A program made the position numbers and the translations under genes. A stretch of 64,000 bases of DNA from Liolophura sinensis (taxonomy: Eukaryota > Mollusca > Polyplacophora > Chitonida > Chitonidae), in NCBI RefSeq assembly GCF_032854445.1, contig NC_088302.1, positions 38,384,191 through 38,448,190 of the forward strand, in the 5' to 3' direction. This document shows, piece by piece, positions 32,203 to 42,000 of the stretch. The notes beneath the pieces are model-generated. The model saw only the letters and a program-made list of their open reading frames with translations, did no database searches and was not told the origin of the DNA. How positions within the stretch are numbered: position 1 is the stretch's first letter; each line of letters opens with the position of its first letter.

Positions 32203-32273
32203 ATCCGGCCATAAGTGGGAAGGTCCTCCAGCAACCTGCGGATGGTCGCAGCGATAACATGTGGATTCCACCA
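32203..32273 (+). repeat. SINE-A central-domain fragment
   Basis: CCGGCCATAAGTGGGAAGG, CCAGCAACCTGCGGATGG and a decayed GTGGATTCCACC. Sense orientation is plus; head and tail are absent. Confidence 0.75.
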
Positions 32274-32739
32274 CTTAACCAAACATCGATCACTTTCATC
32301 GGCCTCATAAACAAACAACTAGGAGCTGAGACTGCTTACACTAAACCATTCTGAAAGCTCTATACCTGACACTATAATACATACCATTCATCTGCCACAA
32401 AAGCCAATACAATTAGGTGCTATCGCTATATAGCGATGACATTGATTCTAAAGTCCTGGACCTGGAGCCTCGCACATCATCTAACGGTTTAGTCTGGCGT
32501 ATATCGTATGTACAATACGGACGATAAGCCAAATACTTCCCCAAATAGCATTAATGGCCTTATGGAAGAAATCGGAATTGCATGCCGCCGGCAAACTGGA
32601 ATGTACAAGTTTCGTCGATGTAGCCATGGATTATTCGATTACGAAACCTGTCGAACGAACAGACAACGGATTTGAAAAAGATGAGTATTCTAATTCCGGG
32701 ACAATCTGAGGTGAAAATCTGGATAAAAGCCTTTCAGAT
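32274..32739. other. unannotated spacer
   Basis: Nothing recognised. Confidence 0.35.
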
Positions 32740-33026
32740 AGTTGTCTACATTAATGGAGCTCTCGTCTGGCTCGACGAATGAATTGGTTTTCTCTCTGCA
32801 ATCAATGGCTCTCTGACCAACTGGTAGCAGGTTCGAAATACGCTGTTCGTGGAGTGTCTGTGGGCGATAGATTAGAGGGGTTTGGCACGTAACTTCTATG
32901 TTTACTCTGGGCGTGTCGGTTTCCTCCACACATAAACCTGATTGCCGTAGTACTGTTAAGTGAAATGCGACATTAAACGCTCATTGAATAAATAAATAAA
33001 TAAATAAAAAATAAATAAATAAATGT
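32740..33026 (+). repeat. third SINE-like element with AAAT tail
   Basis: Ends in GCGACATTAAACGCTCATTG followed by (AATA)n at about 32,984-33,024. Upstream are GTCGGTTTCCTCCACAC and AAACCTGATTGCCGTAG, analogous in order to the SINE-A 3' part (GGTTTCCTCCCACC, GCCGTCG), and a possible B-box GGTTCGAAATAC at 32,829. Family distinct from SINE-A and SINE-B; left edge unclear. Confidence 0.6.
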
Positions 33027-34577
33027 TAGGGGTGTTTATTATTGACGACAAGAAAGAAATAAAGGAAACTGTCATTGCCAATAATGGTTTCATTTTGTCT
33101 TTGTGGTAAACGGTGGAGTCAGGATGTTGACTACACTACCACACCATTTTACGACAGGGCGTAATGACTGTAGCGTAGAGTGAACAATTATTGGACAGTT
33201 AATAAAAGGAATGCATCTGAATAACACGTATTATTTGACATAATTTCATTAACATATAAAGGCAATATAAAGTGGTAAATTGGTAATTAAACCTCGGCCA
33301 GACTAAGTGACATTTATGCCAAAATTTATTTCACATTGCTCAAACTGTCGCTATAAACAAGAAATGGAACTTTTCAGCAATGACGTTTAAACAGCATGAA
33401 TATAATACGTGCGTGTCTCTTGGGTATTTTTTAACATCCCTCGCGGAAACTGTAGTGCCAGGGACAATTCGCATTTTGCTCTATTTATTACAATTATGCC
33501 TCAAGCAATTCAATCGAAACCGTATAATTTAATCAAGCCATGCTTGTTAATCTTCTTGTGTTTAAAATGCAAGAGCAGCATTTTACAGCTAGATGGAACC
33601 CTATTACCAGTGTTGAGCTATTATGTTTATCTAAGGGACATACACCACTTTTGTTTTTATTCTTTTCACGCCCATGTAATCATTGGTTGTAATTTTCCTT
33701 AACTGTTGCTACTTTATAAACATTCAACAATGCCCAAAATGAAGGGGATAAATGACATACACCCTCATATTTTGATAAGTTTAGCCATTTCAGTAGAAAC
33801 CTTCCTCTCGTTGAGAAGTTAATAGAACGGGTTCATCGTATAAAACATGGCAATACGGGTTTAAGCACAGAATACCGCTGCACAAGTCTTTGGGTGAGAG
33901 CCATCAGAGATGATGCAGTGAGAGTGAGAGCCATGCAGTGATTCGGGGTGGATTAAACTGCAACTGCGATCCTCCCTGATGGAGTACACCAAAGGGAATT
34001 TTGTTTGGTCTTGTGGAAGGGCGGAAACTATGGCTCCGGACCTTACTGGTTCAAAACTTGTACAGTGTGTAACATGTTGATGTATAGTTGTTAGATTTAC
34101 TGATTCGTGATTCATGATTCAAAGAAAAAAATCTGAACATCCGTCTGAGTTGACTATAGAAATATAATCATACTTCATGAAATTTCACAAAAATATCGCC
34201 AATAAGCCCACTAAGAATTTGACAATTTAATGGCTCTTCTCTCGTCAAAGAAATCTCTAAACATTATTAGACATATTTTGATACAGCTTTCGTGGTCTTT
34301 TTAATGGGTGCTTACTGAAGTTTTGTTTTCGTCTACTTTAAACAACAATCAAATAACTAAATATAAAATGTGTAGCTGCTAACCTGGAGGTTTTACGAAC
34401 TTCCATTCGATCGACTGTTGAACATTAATATTGCCAGAAAGTACACCCAAAGAAGCATGGGACTCCAGAAAATAAAAGGATTTTCACTGTTTAGGACTGT
34501 TTATCATCGCACTCCCATTTTTTACATTTCTCGCGCTTGTTTGAACAGTAAAACAGTTTTTCTTCTCATATTTCTTC
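33027..34577. other. unannotated stretch
   Basis: Nothing recognised; a 97-codon frame at 33409-33702 has no family signature. Confidence 0.4.
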
Positions 34578-34610
34578 TGGGGCTTGAACTCACAGCGACC
34601 GCATTGGTGG
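34578..34610 (-). repeat. SINE-A head fragment
   Basis: GGGGCTTGAACTCACAGCG and ACCGCATTGGTGGCAG correspond to the tRNA-like head around the B box (compare 41,273-41,310). Confidence 0.7.
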
Positions 34611-34990
34611 CAGATGTTTAATAAAGAATTGAAACAATGCCTGAATATGTCAGGAAATTCGCTGTTTCAAAGTTCTCACACTGGCGATTGTGACCATAAC
34701 TGATATTAAAGACCAAATTTATTTGTCTTGCCTAGCAGATATAAAAGAATAAAATCAGAGCATTTGTATACAGTGCAAAACATTATGCACAATTTGGGAA
34801 TTTTGGTGAAGAAATAAAATTTTAAGAAGCAAATTAAAAAATAACCAACAGTTAGACAATACACTGCTAATGATTTTTGCTTCTAGAGAGGATAATCTCA
34901 TTATGTAAGTATATTTTGTAAATGGATCGAATTGCTTCATATCTAAGGAATACATAATAATACAGAATTAATTCTTATTTAATTCCTATC
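34611..34990. other. AT-rich spacer
   Basis: Nothing recognised. Confidence 0.35.
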
Positions 34991-35089
34991 CCTAGAGTAT
35001 TCAAGTGAGTGCATGTGGCAGATCCTAGAGTATTCAAGTGAGTGCATGTGGCAGATCCTAGAGTATTCAAGTGAGTGCATGTGGCAGAT
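34991..35089 (+). repeat. perfect 33-bp tandem triplication
   Basis: Three identical 33-base units starting CCTAGAGTATTCAAGTGAG and ending CATGTGGCAGAT, with no differences. Either very recent or an assembly or replication-slippage product. Confidence 0.97.
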
Positions 35090-35094
35090 GGGAT

Positions 35095-35258
35095 CTGAAT
35101 AATAGTGTTTGATTGGAGTTTTACGCCGTACTCAAGAATATTTCACTTGTACGACGGTGGCCAGCATTAAGGTGGAAGGAAACAGGGCAGAGCCCGGGGT
35201 ATACCCACGACCATCCGACGGTTGCTGGCAGACCTTCCCACGCACTGAATAATAGTGT
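35095..35258 (-). repeat. 5'-truncated SINE-A with 14-bp target-site duplication
   Basis: Perfect flanking duplication CTGAATAATAGTGT at 35,095-35,108 and 35,245-35,258. Between them the plus strand reads TTGATTGGAGTTTTACGCC through the central domain to AGACCTTCCCACGCA; the tRNA head is absent. An A-rich tail is almost lacking. Confidence 0.95.
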
Positions 35259-35937
35259 ATGCTACTTCCAATCACCTAGAACATACCTATCGCCTACCAA
35301 TTTATCTGATGCCGTCGTCATAGAAACGAAATATTCTTACCTATGGCGTAACACCAATCAAATACATCAAATAACTGAAGGACAAAATTCAATCAGATGA
35401 CCTGCTTTATGATCGACACGTCCTTTGAAATTTAAGCCGGGTTACCAGGAAATATCACCTATTAAGGACACCGTATTTGTTAAAGTGATCAATTTTCAAT
35501 TAATTAATGCATTCTTGGATCGTAAATTGACATTAGTGTTACGTAATAGTACCCGATTGTTCATAGAGAATTTTGGTCCCTTGAGGGACCTCTGCTCTGA
35601 TCCTCTTCTAGCAACTGCCTGTGACACCTAACAGGTTATTTAATGAATCAATTATTTTGATTAAAATTGGACAGGAAATCACTTAAATATGAACAAAAAA
35701 AATTTGTTGACACCAAATTGTTAACATTTATTATCTAAACTACGAACTATCTGGCTAAAGCAGTTGCTGGCTAGATCGCGCAAATATCGTCATTCGCGGA
35801 TAATTATTCGACCAAGACGGACGTTCAGTGTGCTACCCGTAGCAGCCTTTATAAATTAATCTAAATTTTATCAAGTAATCTAAATTTTGGTTCGTCCACT
35901 GTTAAGTAGTTAAATTTACACGGAGGAAGTGAATTGA
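35259..35937. other. unannotated stretch
   Basis: May include the 5' non-coding end of the DIRS-like element that follows. TAATCTAAATTTT occurs twice (about 35,856 and 35,877). No LTR or split repeat recognised. Confidence 0.35.
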
Positions 35938-35972
35938 ATACCAATCAATATAATACCAATCAATATAATACC
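35938..35972 (+). repeat. 15-bp short tandem repeat, 2-3 units
   Basis: ATACCAATCAATATA units followed by ATACCAACC, then a C-rich tract. Confidence 0.85.
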
Positions 35973-36579
35973 AACCCACCCCCTCCACCTCAACTCCTCC
36001 AGCACTATCAGCCAAAAAAGCACGGAAATCAAAGATGAAATCTTCCGCCAGTTGCAATCCTCTGCCCGTATCGCCTTCCCTGTCTAGGAGCCAGTGTGAG
36101 AGCGCAAATTCGCCTGCTCCAACTCCACCAATGCCATCCGCTGCGCCTGAGATTGCTAGGACTACATCCAACAACCAACAGCCCGTTCATGTAGCCGAGG
36201 TTATGGCGTTTTCAGTTTCCTTGATCACAGTTTTATTAATGCATGTGATTCTATGATAAATTTTAATCGATTTTCCTTATATGACTCACAAAAGGTTCGC
36301 AAATTAGGTTTAGGAAATACTAGTAAACTTCGAACTGGTAGCATCGGATTTTGTTGGGACTTAATGGAAAGGGGTGTTCTCGTCGACGGTGTAGGTTTAA
36401 CACACTTGCGATAAATGTCAGGGTCTCCACCGCAGCAAGACACGCACCAGTGGTAATTCAAAAAAGGACCAAAAGGAGTTTCAACACCAGTAACCCAAAA
36501 TGTAGAATCCTCAGGGGAGACAATCCATTTTCTCAATTAAAGTTTTTTTTATCGAACGGTAAATAATTTTCGCCCGTCT

Positions 36580-37554
36580 TTGGCTTTAACGCCAATTAAG
36601 CTTAAGCGGCTTCGCTGCTGGCTAATAGATTTCCCTAATGAGCCTGATAAGGTCAAAATCTTGCGAGGTCCTAAGAAAGGTTTTGCATTACATTATTCAG
36701 GGCTGCGGCTCACCCAGGAATCAAAAAACTTGAAATCTGTCCAAACCTGCCCTAATCTTGTAGCTGTTAATTTGACAAAAGAAATAGAACTTGGTCGGAT
36801 TGCCGGTACATTTCTCAACAGGCCTCTTGCTAATCTGCGCGTTTCGCCGGTGGGTTTAGTCCCTCAAAAATCACCCGGTGAATACCTTGGTAAGCAATTT
36901 TGTTCCGTCTCGAACTTGAAGTTGATGCCATAAACTTAATTCAGTCTCTCGGGAAAGGTACTCTGCTTGCTGATTTTCAGTTGGTCTGTTCACCCAGGTG
37001 AGCTTGATCAGCTTAGTTTTAGGTTTCGCGATATGTATTACTTTGATAAATGTTTGCCAATGGGATCCTCAGTATCTTTTTCTACGTTTGAATGTCTCAG
37101 TACTTATGTTGATTTGTGCGTATGGGATAAAACTGGGTTAGACAGCGTGCTACACTATTTGAATGACCTTCTTTTTGCCGGTCGTGCCGGAACTCAAGGC
37201 TGCTGTGAGTTATCTCAAGCATATAATGCCATTTGCTCAGATTTGGGCATACCTATAGCACAAGGGAGAAGTATCGGCCCCTGTTGTGAGCTAACGTATC
37301 TTGGTTTAGAACTAGATTCCGATGAACTTGTAGTGTGTATATCCAAGGATAATTTACTAGCGCTTAAGCAGAAATTGCAGTTTATTGCAAGTTGCAGAAA
37401 GGTTACCCTAAAGGAGTTGCAATCCCTTAGTGGTATGCTGAATTTTGCGTGCAAAGCAATAGCTCCTGGCCGCGCCTTGTGTAGGTGTTTAATCAATGCC
37501 ACTGTTCGTATATACAAATCACACCATTTTATTAGGGTGACTCTAGCTATGTGA
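36580..37554 (+). pseudogene. reverse transcriptase of the DIRS-like element
   Basis: The N-terminal part (36,580-36,933) reads LKRLRCWLIDFPNEPDKV, the HYSGLR block and the GRIAGTF block. The frame then shifts. Motif A (usually AKFDI.SAFR in the group) is lost by a short deletion after LLADF; the sequence resumes with VHPGELDQLSF. The palm continues with LPMGSSVSFSTFECLSTYV and HYLNDLLFAG (37,153-37,182), where the first Asp of the catalytic pair is Asn (AAT, 37,162). The thumb block ends TVRIYKSHHFIRVTLAM followed by TGA at 37,552. Confidence 0.85.
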
Positions 37555-37840
37555 GCTGGCATCGCCATGTGGTTGGACTTTTTGCAAACCTGTAACGGTA
37601 CGACGGTCTTTTTAGACCAGCTGTGGGTATCAAATGACACCTTACAGCTTTTTTCCGACGCAGCTGGTAGTTCAGGTTTTAGGATAGATTTCATTGGTCA
37701 TTGGACTTATGTCACCTTGCCGACAGAGTGGATTTTGGCGTTCACTTTATTTATAATTTATCAACTTGAGGTACATATTAGAATTTGTTTTGTGGTATGC
37801 ACCTGTGAGGAAATGCATACTCTTTTCAATGGTATTTGAT
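37555..37840 (+). pseudogene. RNase H domain start of the DIRS-like element
   Basis: MWLDFLQTCNGTTVFLDQLW then LQLFSDAAGSSGFRIDFIG matches the domain after RT in DIRS-type polyproteins; the Asp in FSDAAG is the first catalytic carboxylate. After HWTYVTLPTEWILAFTLFI the similarity fades (YQLEVHIRI may be the LEL.PI block) and the frame stops near 37,839. Confidence 0.75.
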
Positions 37841-38039
37841 TGATATTTAGATTTTCTTCTCCTTTAACGTTTCATGAAGCGGCATGCATTTACTTGAAAA
37901 TCCACTTAACATACAGAGAATATCAACTATATAGATAGATAACCTTTTCACCTTCTTAATACGCACTGACACACTGTTGCTACAATCTAAACATGCACCT
38001 GAAATTTAATTCCGTTGAGTCCTAACTTATACTAACTGT

Positions 38040-38236
38040 GGTGAACCAAAGTACACTTATTTCATTAGTCAATGCATTCTTTATTTCATTAGTCAATGCA
38101 TTCTTTATTTCATTTTTCCATGCATTTTTTATTTTATCACTCCACAAATTTCTTATTTCACCACACCACGAATTTCTTATTTCATCACTCCATTCTTTCC
38201 TTTATCACTCTATTCTTTCGTTCGTCACGCTATTAG
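38040..38236 (+). repeat. degenerate 26-28-bp tandem repeat
   Basis: Unit near TTATTTCATTAGTCAATGC with ATTCTT. The first two units are almost identical; later units drift (CATTTTTCCATGC, CACTCCACAAATTTC, CACCACACCACGAATTTC). About seven units. Confidence 0.88.
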
Positions 38237-38655
38237 GGTTAAGAACGCGATAAAATCTGCTTTTGGTAACAAATCCTTGGTCATAAACTAAAGGGCTGGA
38301 AAGATGCGTTTTGAAGAGGGACTGTAATCAGTGGGTGCCTGCACTTTTAACTATTTAAGACTTGTGAGCGAAAAATCGCTGGTAATCGTCGTAAATATGA
38401 ATGATTGTAGGAAGTCTTGGAGGATCTTGGTGAATCTTGATGAATGTGAAGATATCGTCAGCAATTTCTAGGCGGTAGGAAGTTTTATATTGGAGTTTGG
38501 GGTCGGAGGGTACTTTACGTCTTACTCAAACCATTTCTTCGGTTTCAATCGGGGTGAATCGGCTACTATCGACCACGAACTTTTGACAGGTCGTAGGTTA
38601 CCATAGTTCTGGTGAGACCTTTATATGCAAGACATGCTAGAAGCATTACAGACAT
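38237..38655. other. unannotated spacer
   Basis: Nothing recognised. Confidence 0.35.
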
Positions 38656-38916
38656 AAACTTTCGAGTTCAACCACTGTGAAACAGCACGGAGTGAAAGGC
38701 ACTGGCTAGAATGTGTAATCCAACGCAGCCCTCTGCTATTTTAATCGACCTGTGCGACAAGGTCGACGATTTCCCATCTTGTTGCAAGGTGTTCTTTGCT
38801 CTTATCAGAGATATATTCGTGATCGAGACATGCGTTGCAACTGAATTAAATTCATGGTTGGAGTTTGCCTATCTGAAGTCCATCCCTTACTCTTCTTTGC
38901 TAAAGAAATAAAGATT
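38656..38916 (+). repeat. repeat R3, copy 1, adjoining a SINE-A
   Basis: Nearly identical to 40,017-40,267: GAGTTCAACCACTGTGAAAC, AGCACGGAGTGAAAGGC, then a 66-codon frame (38,711-38,911) starting MCNPTQPSAILIDL and ending YLKSIPYSSLLKK, followed by an overlapping AATAAA. Between copies most codon differences change the amino acid (for example C/R, V/M, F/L, E/K, V/L, T/I, L/V). That argues against protein function; I treat it as a repeat. It lies directly 3' of the SINE tail on the SINE's sense strand. Confidence 0.9.
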
Positions 38917-39129
38917 TATTCATTTATTTGATTGGTATTTTACGCTGTACTCAAGAATAATTCACTTATATGACGGCGGACAGCATTATGGTGGAAGGAA
39001 ACAGGGTAGAGCCTGGGAGAAACCCACGACCATCCGCAGGTTGCTGGCAGACCTTCCCACGTACGACCGGAGAGGAAGCCAGCAAGAGCTGGACTTGAAC
39101 TCACTAGCGCGCTAAACATCTGAGGTCCC
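38917..39129 (-). repeat. SINE-A with truncated head
   Basis: Tail and 3' domain from 38,917 (TTTATTCATTTATTTGATTGG), full central domain, B-box region CTGGACTTGAACTCAC, then a deletion straight to TAGCGCGCTAAAC. It shares the variant AAGAATAATTCAC with the copy at 40,268, where most copies have AAGAATATTTCAC. Confidence 0.92.
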
Positions 39130-39494
39130 TACTAAATTGAGATTAGACAGTCGCAAAAGTCACACTTTAGATCAATCACACGTTTTGTATATTGACATTG
39201 TATTCGTTTTGAAGTTTTGAAGGCTTGTCTCATGAAGTTGTACATACATTGGGTTGCGTCAGATATCTTACAGGAGCTGTCAGCCTAATGCTACCAATGG
39301 AGAGAAACAACTCATTTTATTTAAATAGTGAGATTAAAAAACGGAGTGATATTACGAAGAAAATCATTGTATGGATGCAAAAAAGACAGCATTCATGTGA
39401 ATGGCGTGTCTGCATCACCTCAAAAAGACATAATCTGAGTATTGCCACAGAGAAAAAGGAAAGTCAAGTGGCCCCTAGCAGGGGTATGATATAA
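39130..39494. other. unannotated spacer
   Basis: An 89-codon frame (39225-39494) shows no family signature. Confidence 0.35.
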
Positions 39495-39965
39495 ATAATC
39501 GAGGCAAACCCTAAAGTACTATAGCACTCAAGTCATGAGCGGAAAGGCAATATTTGGTTTCGTAACTCAACACACTCAACTCCAGTGATTCGCATGAGCG
39601 AAGAGTCTGACTTCCGGTGACCACTGTTCCGCACTTCCGGTGCACCATTAGCCAAAAACTCGATCTGAATATCTCTCAACCATTCCACCCATTTTCAAAG
39701 GATTTTTTTTCAAAGGACTTTTTTCAACTGTTTTCCTAAAAAAATTTTTTCCAAAACATTTGTCGCGTGTATTAATATCAGATGAAGTTGACTTATTTTT
39801 AAAAATGAGTGCAGAGATGAAAAAATGTTAATGATGTTGATCACAGGCAACATAAACATATGGGTTATCAATCTTCTGCAGATAACAAATGTTTTGTCTG
39901 AAAACACGGTCGTTATAAATTGGCATGGTTTGATGAATTACTCTCAAGTTTGTTAAGCAATGGTG
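39495..39965 (+). repeat. dispersed repeat R4, copy 1
   Basis: Aligns with 48,060-48,425 (same strand) and 58,930-59,360 (opposite strand). Shared blocks: AAACCCTAAAGTA, ACTCAAGTC.TGAGCGGAAA, GCAATATTTGGTTTC, CTGACTTCCGG, AAAACTCGATCTGAATAT, CCATTTT.AAAGGA, ACAAATGTTTTGTCTG-like and CAAGTTTGTT near the right end. No coding capacity or tail seen. Confidence 0.75.
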
Positions 39966-40016
39966 AGTTGTGCTCTATTCCACTGATTTATTTATTTGTT
40001 TGATTGGCCTTAAGTA

Positions 40017-40267
40017 TGAGTTCAATCACTGTTAAACAGCACGGAGTGAAAGGCACTGGCTAGAATGTGTAATCCAACGCAGCCCTCTGCTATTTTAATC
40101 GACCTGCGCGACAAGGTCGACGATTTCCCATCTTGTTGCAAGATGTTCTTTGCTCTTATCAGAGATATACTCGTGAACAAGACATGCCTTGCTATTGAAT
40201 TAAATTCATGGGTGGAGTTTGCTTATCTGAAGTCCATCCCTTACTCTTCTTTGCTAAAGAAATAAAG
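40017..40267 (+). repeat. repeat R3, copy 2, adjoining a SINE-A
   Basis: Second copy of the unit at 38,656, again ending AAGAAATAAAGATTTATT and running straight into a minus-strand SINE-A. The 66-codon frame (40,065-40,265) is also open. Confidence 0.9.
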
Positions 40268-40472
40268 ATTTATTTTTTTATTTATTTGATTGGTGTTTTA
40301 CGCCGTACTCAAGAATAATTCACTTATACGGGAGGGGGGGGGTCAACATTTTTTGAGAGGAAACCGGGGATACTCACGACCATCCGATGGTTACTGCCAG
40401 ACCTTCCCACATACTGCCAGAGGGGAAGCCGGCATGAGTGGGACTTGAACTCACCGAGACCGCACTGGTGAG
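40268..40472 (-). repeat. SINE-A, head truncated by the next SINE
   Basis: TTTATTTGATTGGTGTTTTA onward, with a G-run expansion (GGAGGGGGGGGG, about 40,331-40,342). It ends in the B-box region GACTTGAACTCACCGAGACC, CACTGGTGAG, where the T-rich end of another SINE-A begins. Confidence 0.92.
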
Positions 40473-40474
40473 AC

Positions 40475-40675
40475 TTATTTATTTATTTATTGATTTGATT
40501 GGTGTTTTACGCCGTACTCAAGAATATTTCACTTATACGACGGCGGCCAGCATTATGGTCGGAGGAAACCGGGCTGAGCCGGTGGAAAACACACGAACAT
40601 CCACAGGTTGCTGCCGCTGGATCCTGGGTCGTCACGCTGCGCTAGCCCACTAACCAGCTGATCCAGGGAGGCCCC
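40475..40675 (-). repeat. SINE-A, internally deleted
   Basis: Tail (TTATTTATTTATTGATTTG), 3' domain, CGGCGGCCAGCATTATGG, then a jump from GCAGGTTGCTGCCG to GATCCTGGGTCGTCACGC; ends CCAGGGAGGCCCC. The tandem arrangement with the previous copy suggests insertion into that copy's head. Confidence 0.92.
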
Positions 40676-41088
40676 ATTATGACATTGATCGATTCTTGGT
40701 TGATTCAGATTTTTATCATACTAGGTGTAAGAAGTGAATAAGCCAACTCTTCTCGCCGTGCGCTACTCGTCTCTTAGTTAAAAACATTTTTATTCACAAC
40801 GAAACTTCCTCTCAAGATGAGTCTTGTTAACGTCCAAACTGTCCATGTGAAAGCATAATGAAATCGATTAATCAGAATACTGTCCACGGGCCGAATTACC
40901 GTTCACGGCCATGACACAGATAAACTGACCTGTGAAAGTCTCAGTCCTGATTATGTCTCATCAGTGCATACATTTATAGACTGACGTAAGATGCTCTGTC
41001 CACACTGCATGTTATGCGACTTTTCAGTAAGTCCGGGTTTATTATTGACCGTGTTTTATATTCTTTTGCTGTGAGCAGGACCTTTGTG
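40676..41088. other. unannotated spacer
   Basis: Nothing recognised. Confidence 0.35.
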
Positions 41089-41364
41089 TTTTTTTTTTTT
41101 TTTTTTTTTTTTTGATTGGTGTTTTACGCCGTACTCAAGAATATTTCACTTATACGACGGCGGCCAGCATTATGGTGGGTGGAAACCGGGCACAGCCCGG
41201 GGAAAACCCACGACCATCCGCAGGTTGCTAGCAGACCTTCCCACTTACGGCCGGAAAGAAAGCCAGCATGAGCTGGACTTGAACTCACAGCGACCGCATT
41301 GGTGAGAGGCTCCTGGGTCATTACGTTGTGCTAGCGCGCTAACCGACTGAGCCACGGAGGCCCC
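41089..41364 (-). repeat. SINE-A, best full-length copy
   Basis: T-run (41,089-41,113), TGATTGGTGTTTTACGCCG, ACGGCGGCCAGCATTATGG, AACCGGGCACAGCCCGGGG hairpin, CGACCATCCGCAGGTTGC, AGCATGAGCTGGACTTG, AACTCACAGCGACCGC, and head end CGACTGAGCCACGGAGGC. Read on the minus strand, A-box-like TGGCTCAGTCGG and B-box-like GAGTTCAAGTCC are both intact. Frames across it on both strands are artefacts. Confidence 0.95.
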
Positions 41365-42000
41365 GTGTGAGTTGTACTCTGTTGAATAAACTAATGAGCA
41401 ATGGTTATACCCTTTGTTCTCAACACTGGTGTGTAAGTGTAGAAAACAAGTTTTATCTGCCCATGGATTGTAATTTTTCAGGATTTCCCGCGTAAATGAG
41501 ATCTTGTAGTCTGCTAGTAGCAAGCTTTTGCCGGTGAGATTTTACCCAATTATCACGTCAGCACCGTCATTTAACAATTACGAGGAAGGAGAATAAATGA
41601 AAATCTCCGAGTCAACATTCCCGCAAATATCTACATTTTCACTATAAACCCCATCACAAGAGGAACGCCTCTGAGAACTTTTGCTCGAAACTGGAGTAAG
41701 TGTATATCTATTTTATAAAAGATATATGAAATTTGTTCAGGCTACGCGTAATCTGCAATCAAAGATCATTAAAAACACACGCAATGGAGCAGTCTCTTGG
41801 CCTTTATTCCTAACCAACGTGTATTTTATGCAAAACGCAAGGTTATACTCAGTCTACGTCTACCACGTTGCTTGGCACCTTGATCTTCCCACGTATAATT
41901 ACCCTCTACCTGCTAAGTCCCTAAAGGTTGCCTCTGGCGGAGTCTGAAGAAAGGAACAAATGTGGCTATTTTCGGTAATATCCAGGTGGGTCACCGAAGG
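41365..42000 (+). repeat. dispersed repeat R5, copy 1
   Basis: Collinear with 48,920-49,450: CTGTTGAATAA.C.AAT.AG, CTTTTGCCGGTGAGATTTTA then CCCAATT, GTATTTTATGCAAA, TTGCTTGGCACCTTGATC, TTCCCACGTATAATTACCC, CTCTGGCGGAGTCTGA. Left of it in both places lies R4, so R4 and R5 are probably parts of one longer duplicated unit split here by R3 and SINEs. Confidence 0.6.

Larger units (their letters stand above)
35990..37840 (+). mobile_element. DIRS-like (tyrosine-recombinase type) retroelement remnant
   Basis: A proline/serine-rich leader (35,990-36,230, possible gag remnant) precedes a polyprotein remnant from about 36,580. It has GRIAGTFLNRPLANL and VSPVGLVPQKSPGEY, then a deletion, EVDAINLIQSLGKGTLLADF in another frame, MYYFDKCLPMGSSVS, HYLNDLLFAG, CELTYLGLELDSDELV, TLKELQSLSGMLNFACKAI and an RNase H start, LFSDAAGSSGF. 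This block order (GRIAGPF-like, YYFDKCLPMG, LNFACKAV-like) is typical of DIRS-group RT and RNase H. Not seen: methyltransferase, tyrosine recombinase or flanking split repeats, so the 3' half is missing. Inactive: frameshifts near 36,880 and 37,000, motif A deleted, a stop at 37,552-37,554, and LND in place of LDD. Confidence 0.85.

Noticed and set aside
37841-38040. Tyrosine recombinase of the DIRS-like element
   Set aside because: I searched for a continuation after the RNase H remnant and saw no R..HxxR..Y pattern before the minisatellite.
38711-38911. 66-codon ORF as a real small gene, with a near-identical paralogue at 40,065-40,265
   Set aside because: Most differences between the copies change the amino acid, no domain is recognisable, and the frame is part of a SINE-linked repeat. 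Treated as repeat R3.
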